From Lethocerus indicus (taxonomy: Eukaryota > Arthropoda > Insecta > Hemiptera > Belostomatidae), in contig JACDQD010000010.1 of NCBI GenBank assembly GCA_019843655.1, forward strand, positions 3,951,637 to 4,015,636: a DNA stretch of 64,000 nucleotides, given 5' to 3'. The notes beneath the pieces are model-generated. The model had not been told where the DNA came from, did not search any database, and saw only the letters and a program-made list of their open reading frames with translations. Numbering within the stretch: position 1 is the stretch's first letter; every line of letters starts with the position of its first letter. Positions 1-14,620 of this stretch are shown here, in pieces. Made by a program: the position numbers and the translations under genes.

Positions 1-1421
1 GTAGGAGCCCCACTTTGGCGAAAACGCCGAGACGACGTATAATACCGGAAATGAGACTGCGAGAGTGTGCCTGAAATATGAGCGTCCCGGTCTCATAAAT
101 TAGGATGGCGTTGTGTCAAGACTCGTTAGCCCGCGTCCTACTTTCCTCTGTCTTCAGTACTTCAAACCCAGTAGTAATAACCTAGCAATGAACTAGTACT
201 CAGATTCCAAACAACTGGACGAATGACAAGGGGTAACATGGTAGAGCAAGTTTACTACTACAACACGATAAATTCGTTCATTTGCGACAAAACCGTTATT
301 AACAAACTTACTTTATTTTTAATTGTAATACTCTGCGTAAGTTAAACTTCATTTTAATGGACGGGTAAAAATGATATAAGCCTAAAATGAACACTAAATA
401 ATACAACAAAATATAGAATGCGGTATTTAAAAACAATTACCTAAATTATCTAAGCATGTAATAATAAATATCTCAGTACTCATAAACTTGAATATCCTCT
501 AGGAAATATTAGTGCAGTAAACGGTTTCTGGAGCGGAAAAAACTGTAAGTAATAGTAGGATATAGTACTTTTATTCAACCGGGCCACTGGTTTAAAAGGC
601 ATCACACGCTGAACGGGTGGAGCGGACATTGCGGTCTTCTCAACGGCTCTCGGCTGACACGGCAATTTCCTGCCCACGAACAAATTCAGAAATTTATGTT
701 CCGAAACATCTCTCGCGACACCGGGAGAGATAATACGAAAACCCCATTACGTCAGGCGGGTAAGCCAATAAAACACGGTTTCGTTTTCAAGCGGATGCAA
801 AACTCAATATATTACTAAAGAATGCCACTAACGAGGCCGGAAACCGAAACCAGTTAATTATTTTTTTTAAAACATCAAAAATGGGTGAGACATGATTGAT
901 GACGGTTTGTACTTAACATTGGATATACAAATAAGTTACATTCATCACACAATCCACTGATTTTTAAGGATACTTTTATCTTACGTATCACGAATCTATT
1001 TTTGGATATACTAAAAATGCGAACTCACATGGCGGAGGAGTTCCTTCCGCGGGATTGAAAATCATGATATATTATAATCATCGACGGGAGTTTCCGACGG
1101 GGTAAATTAGATTTCAGTTCTCGGGACCAATTATCAATTTCAATCACCTTAATTAAATTTCAAGGGACGCAAACACTCAGCGTGTCGCCGCTTGGGAGTG
1201 GGAAAAAAGAAGGGCATAACTCAGAGGGATCGGATTCGAATGATGTATCTGGTAAGTTGGAAGGGACACTCTTCTTCCAACTCCTAATTCCATTACAGTT
1301 TCGCGCTTCCAAGTTTATAGAACTGTCTCCGTACATTGTTCTATGCACTTTAATATAGGCGAAAAACCGCGTTTTGGGAATTTTAATATTTTCTTTTTAT
1401 TAAAATTCGCGCGATTCGCGT

Positions 1422-1423
<2 letters not shown>

Positions 1424-1462
<39 letters not shown>
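1424..1462. repeat. (TA)n microsatellite
   Basis: Thirty-nine bases of uninterrupted TA dinucleotide repeat, bounded by TGG on the left and GCATAC on the right. It is the longest dinucleotide repeat seen in the window. Confidence 0.95.
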
Positions 1463-1465
<3 letters not shown>

Positions 1466-4400
1466 TACAATTCTAACCGCTCAAACGAATTAATCTAAAT
1501 AAAACACATACCGACGACTTGCAAAGCCGTTAGCCGAAATGCGTGTAACTTACAAAGAATGCATTCGATAGTAATGCCTGCCCAAAACGGGTCTAACTTC
1601 GCACCACAAAAGCGAGTGGAAACGGAATATCGCAAAATAATGGACATGAATATTATACCAACTATGTAATGAATGTACTTGATGGAAAGTAACAGTGCAG
1701 ACAATTTCCACTAGCAGCCGACATGCGCAGGCACTGTGCATAATAATGACAGAATATTTCTGCAGTTATCAAGAAGAAGAAACCGGCCTTGAACCAGACT
1801 AATTATATTATATAATTACGTAGTAAAATCATACTTCATCGCATAAGCGATTATGTGTGTTATGTACTAACTTCTACACTAAAGGTTAAGGTACAGAAAC
1901 GCAAATGAAGACAGCGTGTATTGATGAGCGGACTTGACTGCAAAACTTAAACTGTATAATAAAGGATATCAAGCCACGTAAATTTATAATACTGCAGATT
2001 TCGCGCATTCCTCGAGGCATTTGAGTGTCAAAAGAACCCAATTAAAAAAGCAAATTAGGGCCTACTAAAGACCCCACGGGGGACGTTTCCGATGTCGGGC
2101 CGCTTCCGAAAAGGGACACAGTGGGCGCACAGTGGACCGCACATCAAAAGCCCCCTAGGCCTAACCGTATTCTCGAAAATCGCTCCCGCCCGACCACCAA
2201 CTTTCTTCATGCAAATGATTAATTGCACAGCGGCGGCCTTGTTCAAACAATGACCTGTCCCCCGGACAAAACACAAAGGCCCGCTCAATTACCTGTACAC
2301 TTCCACTCCCAATTCACTCTTCTGATGAGCCCAACTTACAAGACACTCTGTGAATTATGAGAGGGCACAAGAACGATCGAACGATGCCCGAATAAAATAA
2401 TTCATTGAACCCAGAACACGAAGTTTTAATATAAAGTTAAAAATGAGATATAGGTAATTTCGGAGAATCAGCAGAACGATTATAACTATAGTAATAAAAA
2501 AAAAGAGTGGACATATTGTTTCAAATCGTGGCTTTTTTATAGTATCGCCTCAATCTCCCCAATTGGGAATACTGCGAACAGCGAGCCTTCGCTTCCAACG
2601 GGAGTAAGATAAACAGGGGCGGCGACAATACTTTATGGGGTTTAAGCTGTTTTCTTTCGGTGTTGAATTCAATCCGATGCCGAGAAGGAGGGGCCGTTGA
2701 ACCGAAAACAAATGATCCGATGAGAGACAGCCAGATTTACGAGCGGGAGCAGTTACTGGGGCCGGAAGCGCCGGGGGCAACCACTCGGCAGCTCGCTGCT
2801 ACACCACTACAAGCTTATACCACCCACCCCAAATACCAATTAGGAAAACCGCTCACCAACCGACCATAAACCAATTCAGCCATAATTAAGTTCCTAACTA
2901 TTCCAACAGAAAGGCAAATGATCCCCATTATTTTATTTGGACGTCGTTTGATCATAACTAAGGAAATTAAATTAATATCCTTCTTCTGAGTCCCACGTGT
3001 AAAAGACTCAAATGTATAGTTTTTACATTGTTTTCAATTTTTTAGGCTAGTAAATGTTTATTTTAAAGTATAAACTGAGACCACAAAAATTGAAGTGCAA
3101 TATGGTGAAGGACGACTATACAAGATCTGTTTTATGAAATCACCACCTGGATGAAGCGTCCATTAAAAAAAATGAACACGCTAACCTCGGAATCAAATAT
3201 AAAAATAGACATATAGAAATCGGTGGTTGTAGGCAGGCAATGAAACTGGAGAGGCATAAATAAAAATAAATGATGGAGGTACTTTGGAACTGCATTTAGC
3301 TGACCTCAAATAGGCCGACGTAACTGTTATTTCCGAGTGAAGTTGGACTCAACTATTAACGGGTTGTGTGTCCCACTGTTAGGCGTGCTCGGGCACTGGG
3401 CTTGGCACAGGACCCCCTGCCGAGCGACAACTCCGCCAAAACACATCAAACCCCCGGCCATGTCACAATATATCACTCCTTAAACACTTTCCCTCCCATT
3501 CATAAAAAAAGCCCACACACAACCACTTCTTCCGAATTGGAAACGTTAATATTTTCAAGCCGCCCAACGCAAAGGAATCCCAAACGTTTTAAAGGTCGTC
3601 CCTATTTCAATTTGCGCTGACCTTAAACTTGAACCTTAAAATATTGCTCGCCGATTGGACCGAAAAAAAGGTGGCATAAAACGGAAAATCCGTCAGGAGG
3701 CCTAGGCCCCCTGGGTTTCGGGGCAAAATTGAAAAGACAACCTCTGACATTTTAACTTACTTAGGCTAAAAGTCGTGACACTAACGAACAGCGGACAACC
3801 CCGCGGGATTTTGAAACCCATACGTTCTTACCCAAGCCGAACTGCTGTTAATAATTTTCGAGTCTCATTTCTAGTCTGTATCGGCCCCACATGTAGACGC
3901 ACTTAAGCTTATAAATATCAACAAAAACATGCAGTGCTCACATTAACAGGTCGATTAACGATAATTTGATAAATTAATTATATTTGAAAAATATTTACGT
4001 TGCTGATTAAAGTATAAAGTTATTATACTCCACTAACAAGCAAGACAACAGAAAATCGCCGAAAAAAAGATTACTCTACCATTATTCCGCCAAGAAGAAA
4101 CTGACTGTACAAACTTTGAAGAGACAAATGCATAGAGACTAAAGAAAGTAATATTATCATTCAATAGATTTTATAAATATTCGTCCAGTGGTTTCAACTA
4201 TTTCTTTGAATAACCACCACCGTTTACAAAAACAGTTGTCACTAAAAATATATTATTTTTGTTTATTAAGGCATTTGGAACATAAATAGTCCAGACAGTC
4301 GAGAATTTGTCTCACTCTCTTTAGAACTCGTAACGTTCTATTTGTCGACAACCGGACGCAGAATATATTTACTACAGTATGAGCGATCTATTTTGACCCT

Positions 4401-5167
4401 AGTTACATTTTTGCAACTTTTAATTCCCGGGATTTTTTTAATGCTCCGTGTATTCCTTGGTAAAAGATTTCATGAAAAATACAAGTGTATTTATAATTCA
4501 AAATAAACTACAGTATAAAATTTATACTTAAAGAAGTAGCTTTTATATAAATAGCTTTAAGGTATTGGTAGCGATGGCTGGAATATGAGCGACATCAGTT
4601 GGAGCCCTAGTTGCCCTAATGGGAAAGTGTTCTCAGTCTTCGCTCTCGTCCTCCCGAACTAATGCCCAAAGAAAAACTTGGGCTATAACTCCAACTTTGA
4701 GCAGCTGAAAGCCACAAAAAAGGAAGGAAAAATGGGCCGACTTAAAAGCTTATAAGACATAAAGTCAAGCAATACCAACATTCAATACGATCGACCTCTA
4801 TATCTCGGAATATTTGGGGATTGCCTAAATAATTCAATAAACTGTTACTTCAGCCTGCATACTAATTTGATCCGTCCATTTTCATGGTGAATATATTAGT
4901 GAAATATAACAGACATAAAATTGACAGAATACTATTAATAATTATTTGTCTTATGAAATATCGTCTATTTTTTAATTTTATATTAAATTATTCAAATTGT
5001 TATCTTACACTGTTTCTCTAAAGGGACTAATATACTCTTATGCAATCAAAATTTGGAGCATATACCGCTTTTATCCAATTAATGACATGAAACACAAAAG
5101 GCCCTGTGTCCGAAGGTCAAAGCGTTACTGTCAATAAATATCCGATCCATAATCAACTATTCTGCAT

Positions 5168-5201
5168 AATTGCTCAATTAAGATTGGTAATTGCTCAATT
5201 A
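5168..5201. repeat. Tandem 13-base motif, period 21
   Basis: AATTGCTCAATTA occurs at 5168-5180 and again at 5189-5201, separated by eight bases. Confidence 0.75.
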
Positions 5202-8200
5202 GTATGACTTGGCCCGTTGAAAAATTTTGTGTCCACAAGAATTCCATGGGGGACCATGCGTGATGTCGAAAAATTAAATCTAACCACGGACTTCCTCCGC
5301 AGGGCAATCAGCATACTTTAGCCCGGGGGTGGAGGGAGGGGGGAAATAAGAACAGCCCAGCGTCTTATCTGAAGTCGAGGCCTAAGTAAATGAACGGGCC
5401 TCCCCTCAACCCTCAAAAATAATATCCGAATTTTGATTGGTTTTTTACCCGCTCCTGGAAAAAACTCCTTTCCTCCGCAAAAATTCTCAATGCTACAGAG
5501 GAACGATTCCTTTATTTATTCCAGCGAATTTTTATGAAGGGCAAAGTAAATATTCAATAATTCAAATACATAAAAAATGAAGAGTTAAATTTTTATTGGT
5601 TTAAAGAAAATAATACAGTCTAAAAATAAAACACGGGGTCGCCTCGTAAATCAGGGGTCGGAATACCGATCGGTTAGAATTAATGTTGTTTGGTTAATTT
5701 ATTGGATTAATTTAAAGGAGAAAAAACTTTAAGGAAGTAGTTGCTTTTAATTAACTAACATAAAAATAAAAATATAATAAAACATAAACGGAACCAAGTA
5801 CGTAATTGGATTTTATCGGGAAAGCCGCGACAGATTTTTCTCTTAAAGGGTTGGAAAAGAAAGTGCGATGGGGGAAATCTCAGCACCAAATCCGGAGGAG
5901 GAGCCCTGTCAGCAGCCCTTAGTTAGCGCCCCTATGTCGCTTTTTAGACACTTTCTATCAGACTTAGTTGGCACCGGGTCTTTCTCCCCACTTTCTTTTT
6001 CGCCTACTCCAAAAATTTATTTCGAGCATTTTCGATCCGCATAACTGGGTTCGGGCAGCAGCCACCACATAAAAATACGCACGCTCTCTGTGTTCAGTCT
6101 AAGTTGAGGCTAGATCAAAGCCTAATACTCAGCGTGAGTAGCTCGTTAATAAGTAAAACATAAAACAATAAAATGAAAATATAATAAAAATGAGTTGTTC
6201 ATGTACAAATGAATACATTTAATTCATTCGGAGTAATTAAATACAAAATCGGTAACGAATATTTATTAGCGAACTAAATGAATAGAGTTGGTAATTATGA
6301 CCAACTTATACATGTTTATATCATATTCCTTTTAACGGATTTTTTAACATTAATTATACTTAGCGAGATGCACGGCTTAACGCCAGTATTTTGACTGTCG
6401 CCAAGAATTGGAACTATATTTATTCCTAGGTATCAGAAACACAAAAGTTAACTTTTGGCTTTTTGTCAACAATTTATGGAAATTCGTGTTGTCTCATAGT
6501 TTTTAATAAAAAAAAGTATTATAAATTGCAAACTTTGCGAGCGGATAAACGGCTGCAGATATATGCCTTGTCTGAAACATTAGGACTGACACGGGACATT
6601 GGGCGAATACGTGGGCGCCCCAGACCCAATTATTTCTAAGCAGCGTCTCGACAATTGGAACGAATTTAAAAGACGTTTCTGAGAAAAAAAATAAGAATGC
6701 AAAAAAATATCTCCGAGCAGTATGAAACATATGACTAACTCCTCACGTTCCTAATCCTGAATAGAGCATCGGAATTCCAACTGCGCGTCGGAATCAAAAT
6801 ACAAAAAAATTAAAATGGATTTGCGAATCCTTCTACCAAACAGGTCGAAAATCCTGACATTGTGAACGTACACGATCCCACGAATAATAGTAGCGTGCCG
6901 TGTGTGTGACTTGTTGATAGAACTAACTGCAAATACACGGATCGCGATAACAGGTAAAACGACAAAATCCTTAATGGGTAAAATAGGAAGGATTTTTGAA
7001 AAATACTCGTTTAATTGTATACTCTCTCAAAGGAAAGCGAATAAAACTTGAATTCGTTGGGTCCCATTCTAGACCGGTTTGTTTCTGCGTGTCGAGTGCC
7101 TTACGAAGTAACATATTACAGCATAACGCTGTTATTACGGCAGTGTTTGGATACGAGGGACGCGGATTTGATACATATACGTTTTTAAATGTCTCATAAT
7201 ATTCTGCTGTCTCAGTTCATTTCCTCTCATTCATGATACGGTCATTTTTATCATTCAAAACATTTCCGTAACAATAATAAATTTCTGACAGCTAAAGCGT
7301 AATATTGCCGGCCACTTTATGCGGAGAAATATTTCCATTCGCATCAATACCGTCAAATTAACGGGGAATACGTTCATTACCTCTTCTGGTTGGCATGTGT
7401 GAAAGTTTTGTTCTGGACTAATTTATTTCTCCTTCATGGTAAGGGTATAAGCGAAAATAAACTGCAATAATCCATAATTCAGTAAACAAATTAGTTATTT
7501 TCCATCGGACCTGAAATGTACAAACGCGCGCTAAATAATTTATACCGAGTTCAAAGCGACTGGGTAAAATTTAATTTGAGCCAGAGGAGGGAAAACAGTT
7601 TTGCGGTGTTGTAAAGCCGCGGGAAAATGTCATATGTCGGGGCCTGGACGGGACACGGGCATCAGATTAGGGCCAAATAATAAAGAGGCCGAATATTCGA
7701 AAAAAAAAATCCGCACGGGGGCACGCACTCGAAATACATCAAAAAAATGCGCGGCTGGCCAAAAATAAGCCCGGAGAAACTTACCAAGAATCAAAACTTC
7801 CCATTTGATCGTACTGAAAATGGATTTTGTGTAATTTGATAATCTACCTTGGGCACCTATCTGGAAAACCCTAACTAATGCAGAAATTAGCCAGAGACCG
7901 GAAGTCAGTCTAGTTCTAAACCAATAAATAAAGTTGGGGAAGACAGAAAATCGTATAGTGGAGACAGCGAAGCTGATTATTCGACAAAATGGTAACGCCC
8001 GAAAGGTGAACCGGGTTAAAGGGCATTACACATTTCGGGATCCCAACAGGGGGGAGGAGGTGGAGCAGGGGTGCGTGCTCGCGACGATTACCGTCGAAAA
8101 TCGGCCCCCGGCTCGGTCCGCCATCGAAATCCAGCATTTTATAACTCGTAGGCCGCCTAGAGTCAGTTTTCGAACGCAATCGATACGCCCGGAACCTGTG

Positions 8201-8899
8201 GCTGATTGACTACACGCTATTACCCGGTCAAATAACCGGCGTAAATTATGATATACCCCCCCACCACACCTTCTACACACCACCCACCGAAAAAAAAAAT
8301 AATAAAAGACTTCGGAAATTACGTTCCGGAGTTTGTTCCATATTTTTATCTAGATAGGCCCGGGATACGGAACTTCCGGCATAATTTAACCACATTACTT
8401 CGAAATGTATCACAAAATTAAGATCGACAATGCATCGATTTGCCGCGTTCTGTTTTACGACAGATTTGTAGCCATGTGCGTTCCATATATAATAATCATT
8501 TACCGCAAATGGGAAATGGAAGGTATATATGGAATTGGCCGGCTGTAAATTTGTTTAAAAGTAGTTAGTAGTTAAGGGGGAATCAACAAAACAGCACAAA
8601 ATGTATCATTTTAATACGATACCGAGTATTGAGGACAAACTCTGTCAGAAATTGTTGTTAATTTTGTTTGCTAAATGTCTGAATATTAAACATAAGTCAA
8701 TTAAGTGATTAAAAATAATATTAAAAAATTATGTTTAACAAAAATCTGCCATTTCTTGTGCGCTGTCTTCGTCATGCGGATATAAATTCAAGTTGATATG
8801 GCGAATAATAAATTGCATGCAAATCATTCATGGATAAAAAAAATAATGAGCATCGCGCGTACATTAAAATGTAATTTAATTTTTGTCCTGATTTCCGAC

Positions 8900-9480
8900 G
8901 ATTTTGCCGTTTCGAGGACGGGTCAAAGACAGACCGCGGAATGTCGGGGTATCCCTTCTTCCTGGGAGAGTGGGAAAACGGATTCTAATCGCGACTGGGG
9001 AATCTAATCTTTGTAGAAGGGGAAGGGACTGGGTTAAGGAGGGGCCGAAGAGTACCAGATTAGGCACAATAAATTTCTGGACGAGGGTGGGGGTGGGGTC
9101 GGTTTAAGTCCCCCCCCCCCTCAGACAATCTTATCTGGTCACATTTTAAAGAAAACGGAGTCGACCGAGGGGAGGTGGAGGTCGGGAAAAAGCGTGTTAA
9201 GTCGAACGGTGGACCTCCACCCCCCCACTTGGGCTAATGAAATTCCCCTCCTGCCACCACCGACAGGAGGTGAAGGAGGGTGGCGGGCGGCGGGTTCGAT
9301 AAATTTCAACCCCGGAGGCCCCCCCACGGCTCCCAATCGATAGGAGGCCTACTGATGGCTCGGAAACCTACTTCACGTCCTACCGACGCCGCTAAGTCCT
9401 CCGTACCTTCGTCATCTAAGAGTTCCTGGAGGAATGATGTCCAATCAGGAAAGGTGGAGAGTTCACGAGCTCATCTTGTT
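8900..9480. other. G+C-rich patch without a recognised gene
   Basis: It is dominated by GGGG/CCCC and GGTGG/CCACC runs, with the 11-C run and the 10-bp inverted repeat described separately. Open frames appear on both strands because stop codons are rare in G+C-rich sequence. They look like low-complexity artefacts. Confidence 0.5.
9110..9120. repeat. Run of 11 C
   Basis: Eleven C inside the G+C-rich patch 8.9-9.45 kb. Nearby, GGTGGAGGTC (about 9173) and GACCTCCACC (about 9212) form a 10-bp inverted repeat. Confidence 0.8.
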
Positions 9481-10117
9481 TAATGAGTATAAATTTTCAA
9501 TGGAAGGAATATTGTGCCCTTCAATTACCCCTTTTCCCGTGACTTTCCCACTTTGCATCTGAGAGAAGCGGACTTTTAACCGCAATTTTTGATGGGAAGC
9601 AGCTGTTGTAGGATAAACTACATAAACGAATTCTTTCTATATGATTCTAAATTCTTCTAAATGCATTGAAAACGATTTATGGGCTTAATCATGCCTCATA
9701 TCAACAATGCGATAGATTAATAATAATTTATTATTTATTACACATAAGCAAGGAATATTGCCTGGAAACAAAAAAAATTATGAATAACACTACATCTACG
9801 ATCTATGAAATACTTTTTCTATATATAATAATACAATATTTCGAGTTGTACGTAGCAGATATCCATTCATTTGAATATAACTCGACCTTCTAATAGCCTT
9901 TAAAACGAGTAGCCCGAATGTAAATTATAGTGCAGGGCGCCTTGTTTGGAATATTGTCACAAGTGTAATTTATTGTCCCCACCTACTGGGGTCAGTGCTT
10001 ACGCGGTAATTCGGTAATAGTGCTAACGCGGACCGGGGCATTATGAAACATCGCCCGGCATAGATTAGTATACACAGTGTCAACATCACTTATTGACAGT
10101 AACTAACCGATAAAAAA

Positions 10118-10148
10118 GTCGTATGATTAAACTGTCGTATGATTAAAC
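10118..10148. repeat. Two tandem copies of a 16-bp unit
   Basis: GTCGTATGATTAAACT is followed directly by GTCGTATGATTAAAC. The copies are identical apart from the final base, which suggests a recent slippage duplication. Confidence 0.85.
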
Positions 10149-13100
10149 AAAGCAAAAGAGAGGACGCTAATAATGGTTTTAAATTCTTTGTCCTAATTTT
10201 CCTGCAAACGTAAGCTGCATGAGCAATTTAAATGACTCGCAAAATCTATCTGAAATATAATACTTCAATAGAATTTTATCCCCATTGGCTATAACTTATA
10301 GACTAAATTAATATCTTCGAATAATAACGTTTCCTTTAAATCATACCTTGGCTTTGCAGTCTCAAAAGCATTCCAAAAGCGACCATTCTGTATGAATTTG
10401 ATCACAAAATTCAAAAAGTTTTAGAAAATATAACGTTTGCATACTTTAAAATTTCGATGTAACAGGGGCAGCGAATTAGACAATAGATTCTTATTTACAG
10501 TTATGTAATAAATAAATACTTTCATTTTCGCTATTACTCAGACGGAGTCCATTTGGTAAAGGGAGTTTTCTTTTTTTTCAAGGCTATAGGTCCGGAAAAA
10601 ACTGTCCAATGAGTAATAAACAATTTCTTAATGACCGTAGTAAGCCGTCTGCCTGGCCGAGATAACGCCAGCCCCTCGTCCCAAAATCCTATATCAATTC
10701 TCCCTTCTAATAAGAAACATTAAATACAGCTACAGAAAATCCCGTGAATTATTATCCGCGGTTAAAACTGTTAACCTCATAACATTCAGGAATTTTCAAT
10801 TTGTTTCTTTGTCGATATTCAAGCTAGGTTTAAATTACAATTGCTCAATATATATTCCAGAAATCAACATCAAAACGGGATTTTAATAACTCCTGAATCT
10901 TGAGGGTTCAAAACTCAATAAGTTTAATAATGTGGTTTAACCACCTCGGCGAAATACATTATAGAACAGCGATAAAGTTGAAACGATACATCTTGTTGGC
11001 ATTCGAAGAAAGAACAAACAGAGGGACGACACTCTCTGGTAAAGTAATCAGCGTGGCACTTTTCGTGAGGATTTTGGCAAAGGCTCTGGTCGTTGAACCC
11101 CCTCCCCTTGATTTATACCACCCCCGCACCGCCCGCCAGACGTCGAAATCAAAGTTCGAGCAGCCCCCGAGGCACCGGCGCCTCGTGCCAAATTGTACAA
11201 ATTATGTACTTAAGAGTGCCCTCTTCTTCCTGGACAATTTGGCTCCTCCAGCAAGCGCGCTGCCCACTTTCTTTTTACTGCCGCCCCCAAGGAGAAGGCC
11301 GTTGAAAAGAAGATAGCCATGTCCGAATCCCGCCGCTGCCTCAAGTACAGCAATAGCGGAGACTTATAAAACGGAAACATCTTGACAAATTAATAAACCT
11401 CTTACACAATTTGGCAATATAACATTTAATTTTGTCATACTCTAATAGGCCGCCTATATAACGCTGCTTAATTTTTTAGACACCATATCCCAGTTCATTT
11501 TTCGCGGTGTCGCTGTATCGTTTATTTATTATTTCTATCAAATTTTGTATTACGGATTTTTCACTATATCGCTATTATAAGAATGTGGAGGGGGGGTTTA
11601 TAAAGCCTTAAAATATATATAAATAAAGATAGATTTTTTGCGATAGATGACGGACTCTTAATTTATTACCCTGTATAACGTTTGCCTGGTGAAATATTGT
11701 GTAGGTTTTTTATAATGTTATAAATTGTGGATTAACGTTAGACCGTTAGATATTCTTAATGTGTTGAATTCAACGTATTAGTCATTTTTAACATAAATAA
11801 TAAGGGTGTTTCCAAACCGACTTCGACACCCATCGGATGTTACATAAATCACTGGGGAGTACCTGAAATATTTAAGGGGGATTATACCTGAGCCCCGGGT
11901 CGTGACTGGAGTAACTGGATACTCTCCGAAGGGGGCGGCCCTCGGTCCACCCAGGACGGAGAGAAATACAGAGGAGAACACTTTTTACACTTGCCACTCT
12001 TCTGTTCGATAACCTCCAATCCTCAGAACCCTCCCCCACCTCCACTACCACCAATGCTCCCGAGTTTACTCGATCAGGAAATAAGAGCGACGACCGCGGA
12101 GCTAACCGGATTTTCCGAGCCGGTTCCAATCTTGCGGCCGACCGCGCGGAAAACTCCCCACTACACGGGTATTAATTTTTATCGAACAACAAACGTTTTT
12201 CTACGGGCTAACACTCGTAGTGAATTCTCTTGTAGAGAATACTACCCTCTCCCGAAATGGTACGGCAAAATCCGTGTTACCCGTACAGGAAATCTATTCA
12301 TGAAATTAGTTGTAGCTAATTTAAAGGGTACACTGCAATCAATCCACCAGTCATTTCCAAATGCTATTGATAAATATGTCAAGGCGCAGTTATTATATGA
12401 AAATACGTTTTAACACATAAAACATTATTTCAGAAATAAATAAATTAGGTAATATCGAAAATTATCCTTTCGCCTTTTCCGCTGTTTTGGCCTATTTTAG
12501 AGATACTTAGTTTCCGAAGCGGAGTTCATATAAATAGTTGCGATATCGCCAAATATTTCGGAATAACAAATAACAAACACCAGGAAATCCAAACTGGCGT
12601 AATGGTCGACGGTATAACCTATAAAAGTGATTGGCGCTGGGGAACGGCCGGTCGCGTGTCCTACAACAATAGGATTAGACGCAATCCCCCAAAACATATA
12701 ATCCGACCGTCTGTATCGTCCGAACATGGGATCCGACTGTCCGGGACATTGTTTAAAATAGGGCCGTTGTCGTCGAACCGATAATAACCGCACGGACGCA
12801 CGGGGGCTAAATCAATTAGAGCCGGGCGTTTGAACACGGTACAAAAGGGCGGCCCGGGGAAACGCTGCGAATGAAAGGCCGGTTTGCTCCGGGACTGTTA
12901 GAGAGGTTTTAAAAACGGTGAGCCGGCGCTCTTTGGCACAGGGTAGCCCTTAATAATAAACACGGCGACCAGGATATACTCCGGGAGTTAAAAATACATC
13001 GGGGGACTCATCCAGAGTCCGCGCACGTCCCCGAGCACCAATCCCACGAGTGAAACCGCCGTACAGATTATTTTCGAAATTAATTCAGTTACGAGTAATT

Positions 13101-14512
13101 ATAGAATGAAACGAAACAAAATGTTACCTATTCGTATTGTGCTACTAGGATAGAACAATTGACACATTAGGATAGGAGACCGTGGGACACATTAAGGCCC
13201 AAATTTATTAACGAAAGAAGCCATCCGTGTTTGAAACGTGTAATAACCTCTGGTCTGATGAGTCCACAGTTAAATATCGAAAATGATATTATAGCATTGA
13301 ATGAAAATGAGACTGTTAGCCGGTAGTATCGGGTACACCTGGCGGGGTCCACGTGCCGGGGACGACGTCTATTTCTGTGAAGGGGGCGAGAGGGGGGACA
13401 CCGCCGCCGGAGCCGGTCGGGTGGCGATCGACCCGCAATACACCATCAGGGCCCCCCTACCTCCCGCCTGCCCCCTATCAATGCCGCATCCCCCGCCATA
13501 CCGGTCTCTATTATAGGCCGCCCCCGTTAAAAGGAGGCCCGTCCGAAGGTAGATGGGATAACCGGGAATCGAACGGCAGGAAAAGACCACCTTTCGGGAA
13601 TACCTTATTTAAACATAATTTGTAGCGCCTCTCCTACGACAAACTCGTTCCAATAATTCATTCTTTAGCAGTCCGTATAATAAGGCGGGGGTGTATATAA
13701 TGATTCCATCAGAAATTAAAGAAAATACGCAAAATATTTCCTTGCAGATCGAGTGAAATGACAAAATTAATTAATACCGTAATTGTAATTTATATACAGT
13801 AGCAGAGCAGATAGGACCGACATGCGGAGAGCCTCATTCATTTACTAACTATACTACTGGCGATGGCCGAATACGGTCTAGTAGTAGTTGAGTAGATACA
13901 TCAGACCGCAAGAAAATATTCATTCTCACAAAATAAAAACAAAATTTTATACAAAACTTCTTTAACGACCCCGGATTACAACAGCCGCACACCAATATAT
14001 CCTATTAATGAATATAATGTTTTTAACGGGAAAAAACATATGTTTGTATCGATTCTAAGAAATTGGTTGAACACCCAGTCCCTGGGCGCTAATCTCAGCA
14101 TCTGAACTACACCGGTCGATTCGTATTTATCTAACCCTGGAGATCATTCAGAGTACGGGTTACGACTGATTACAGTGCCACTGCCTAGAGCCGGACAAAA
14201 GCCAAACCACTGGGAAGCTACTGACTATTATCAGGTATGTCTTTGCTCGTAGATTTGCCGCCTGACGACTAACAAGATCGGCCGGCGTTCTTCTTGGCTT
14301 TACACACGGGGTGAAACTAATTTCTTTTCGGTGAGATAAACCACCCCCGGGGCGCAGAAGAAAACGGACGGGGGGGGGGAGAGAAAGGGAATTGGAGTGA
14401 GGACGAACACTGAGGAAGGGGGGGAAGGGAGGTATTTTAATTAAAGCCTAAAACCGGGTTAGCAGTAGGCGGGACACGTTACCTACAGTAGACGGCAACA
14501 ATTATACCCGGT

Positions 14513-14553
14513 GGGGGGGGGGGAGGAGGGAGGAGGGGAGAGGAGCATACTCC
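14513..14553. repeat. G-run and GGGAGG-type purine tract
   Basis: Eleven consecutive G followed by repeated GGAGG and GGGGAG units, an all-purine strand of about 40 bases. It has enough G triplets for a quadruplex in principle; whether one forms was not assessed. Confidence 0.75.
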
Positions 14554-14590
14554 GACGTCGGCGCCCCAACAACTGCTAATTCGTGCCCTC

Positions 14591-14620
14591 TACACACACA
14601 TACACACACACACACACACG
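14591..14620. repeat. (CA)n microsatellite
   Basis: TACACACACA followed by a second ACACAC run of about 18 bases, interrupted once by T. It lies at the end of a purine- and G-rich stretch that begins near 14340. Confidence 0.9.

Larger units (their letters stand above)
1..8900. other. Intergenic A+T-rich DNA, no gene recognised
   Basis: It holds the (TA)n repeat, the 13-base tandem motif at 5.17 kb, a few G+C-rich spots (2.05-2.3, 2.55-2.85, 5.27-5.45 and 7.6-7.8 kb) and many short open frames. The frames at 7.92-8.28 kb are open on both strands but have no recognisable domain and do not begin with ATG in a good context. Confidence 0.6.

Noticed and set aside
11991..12413. 140-codon + strand frame with a Pro run
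   Set aside because: It has no ATG at the start, the N-terminal half is a simple proline-rich stretch, and no homologous family came to mind.
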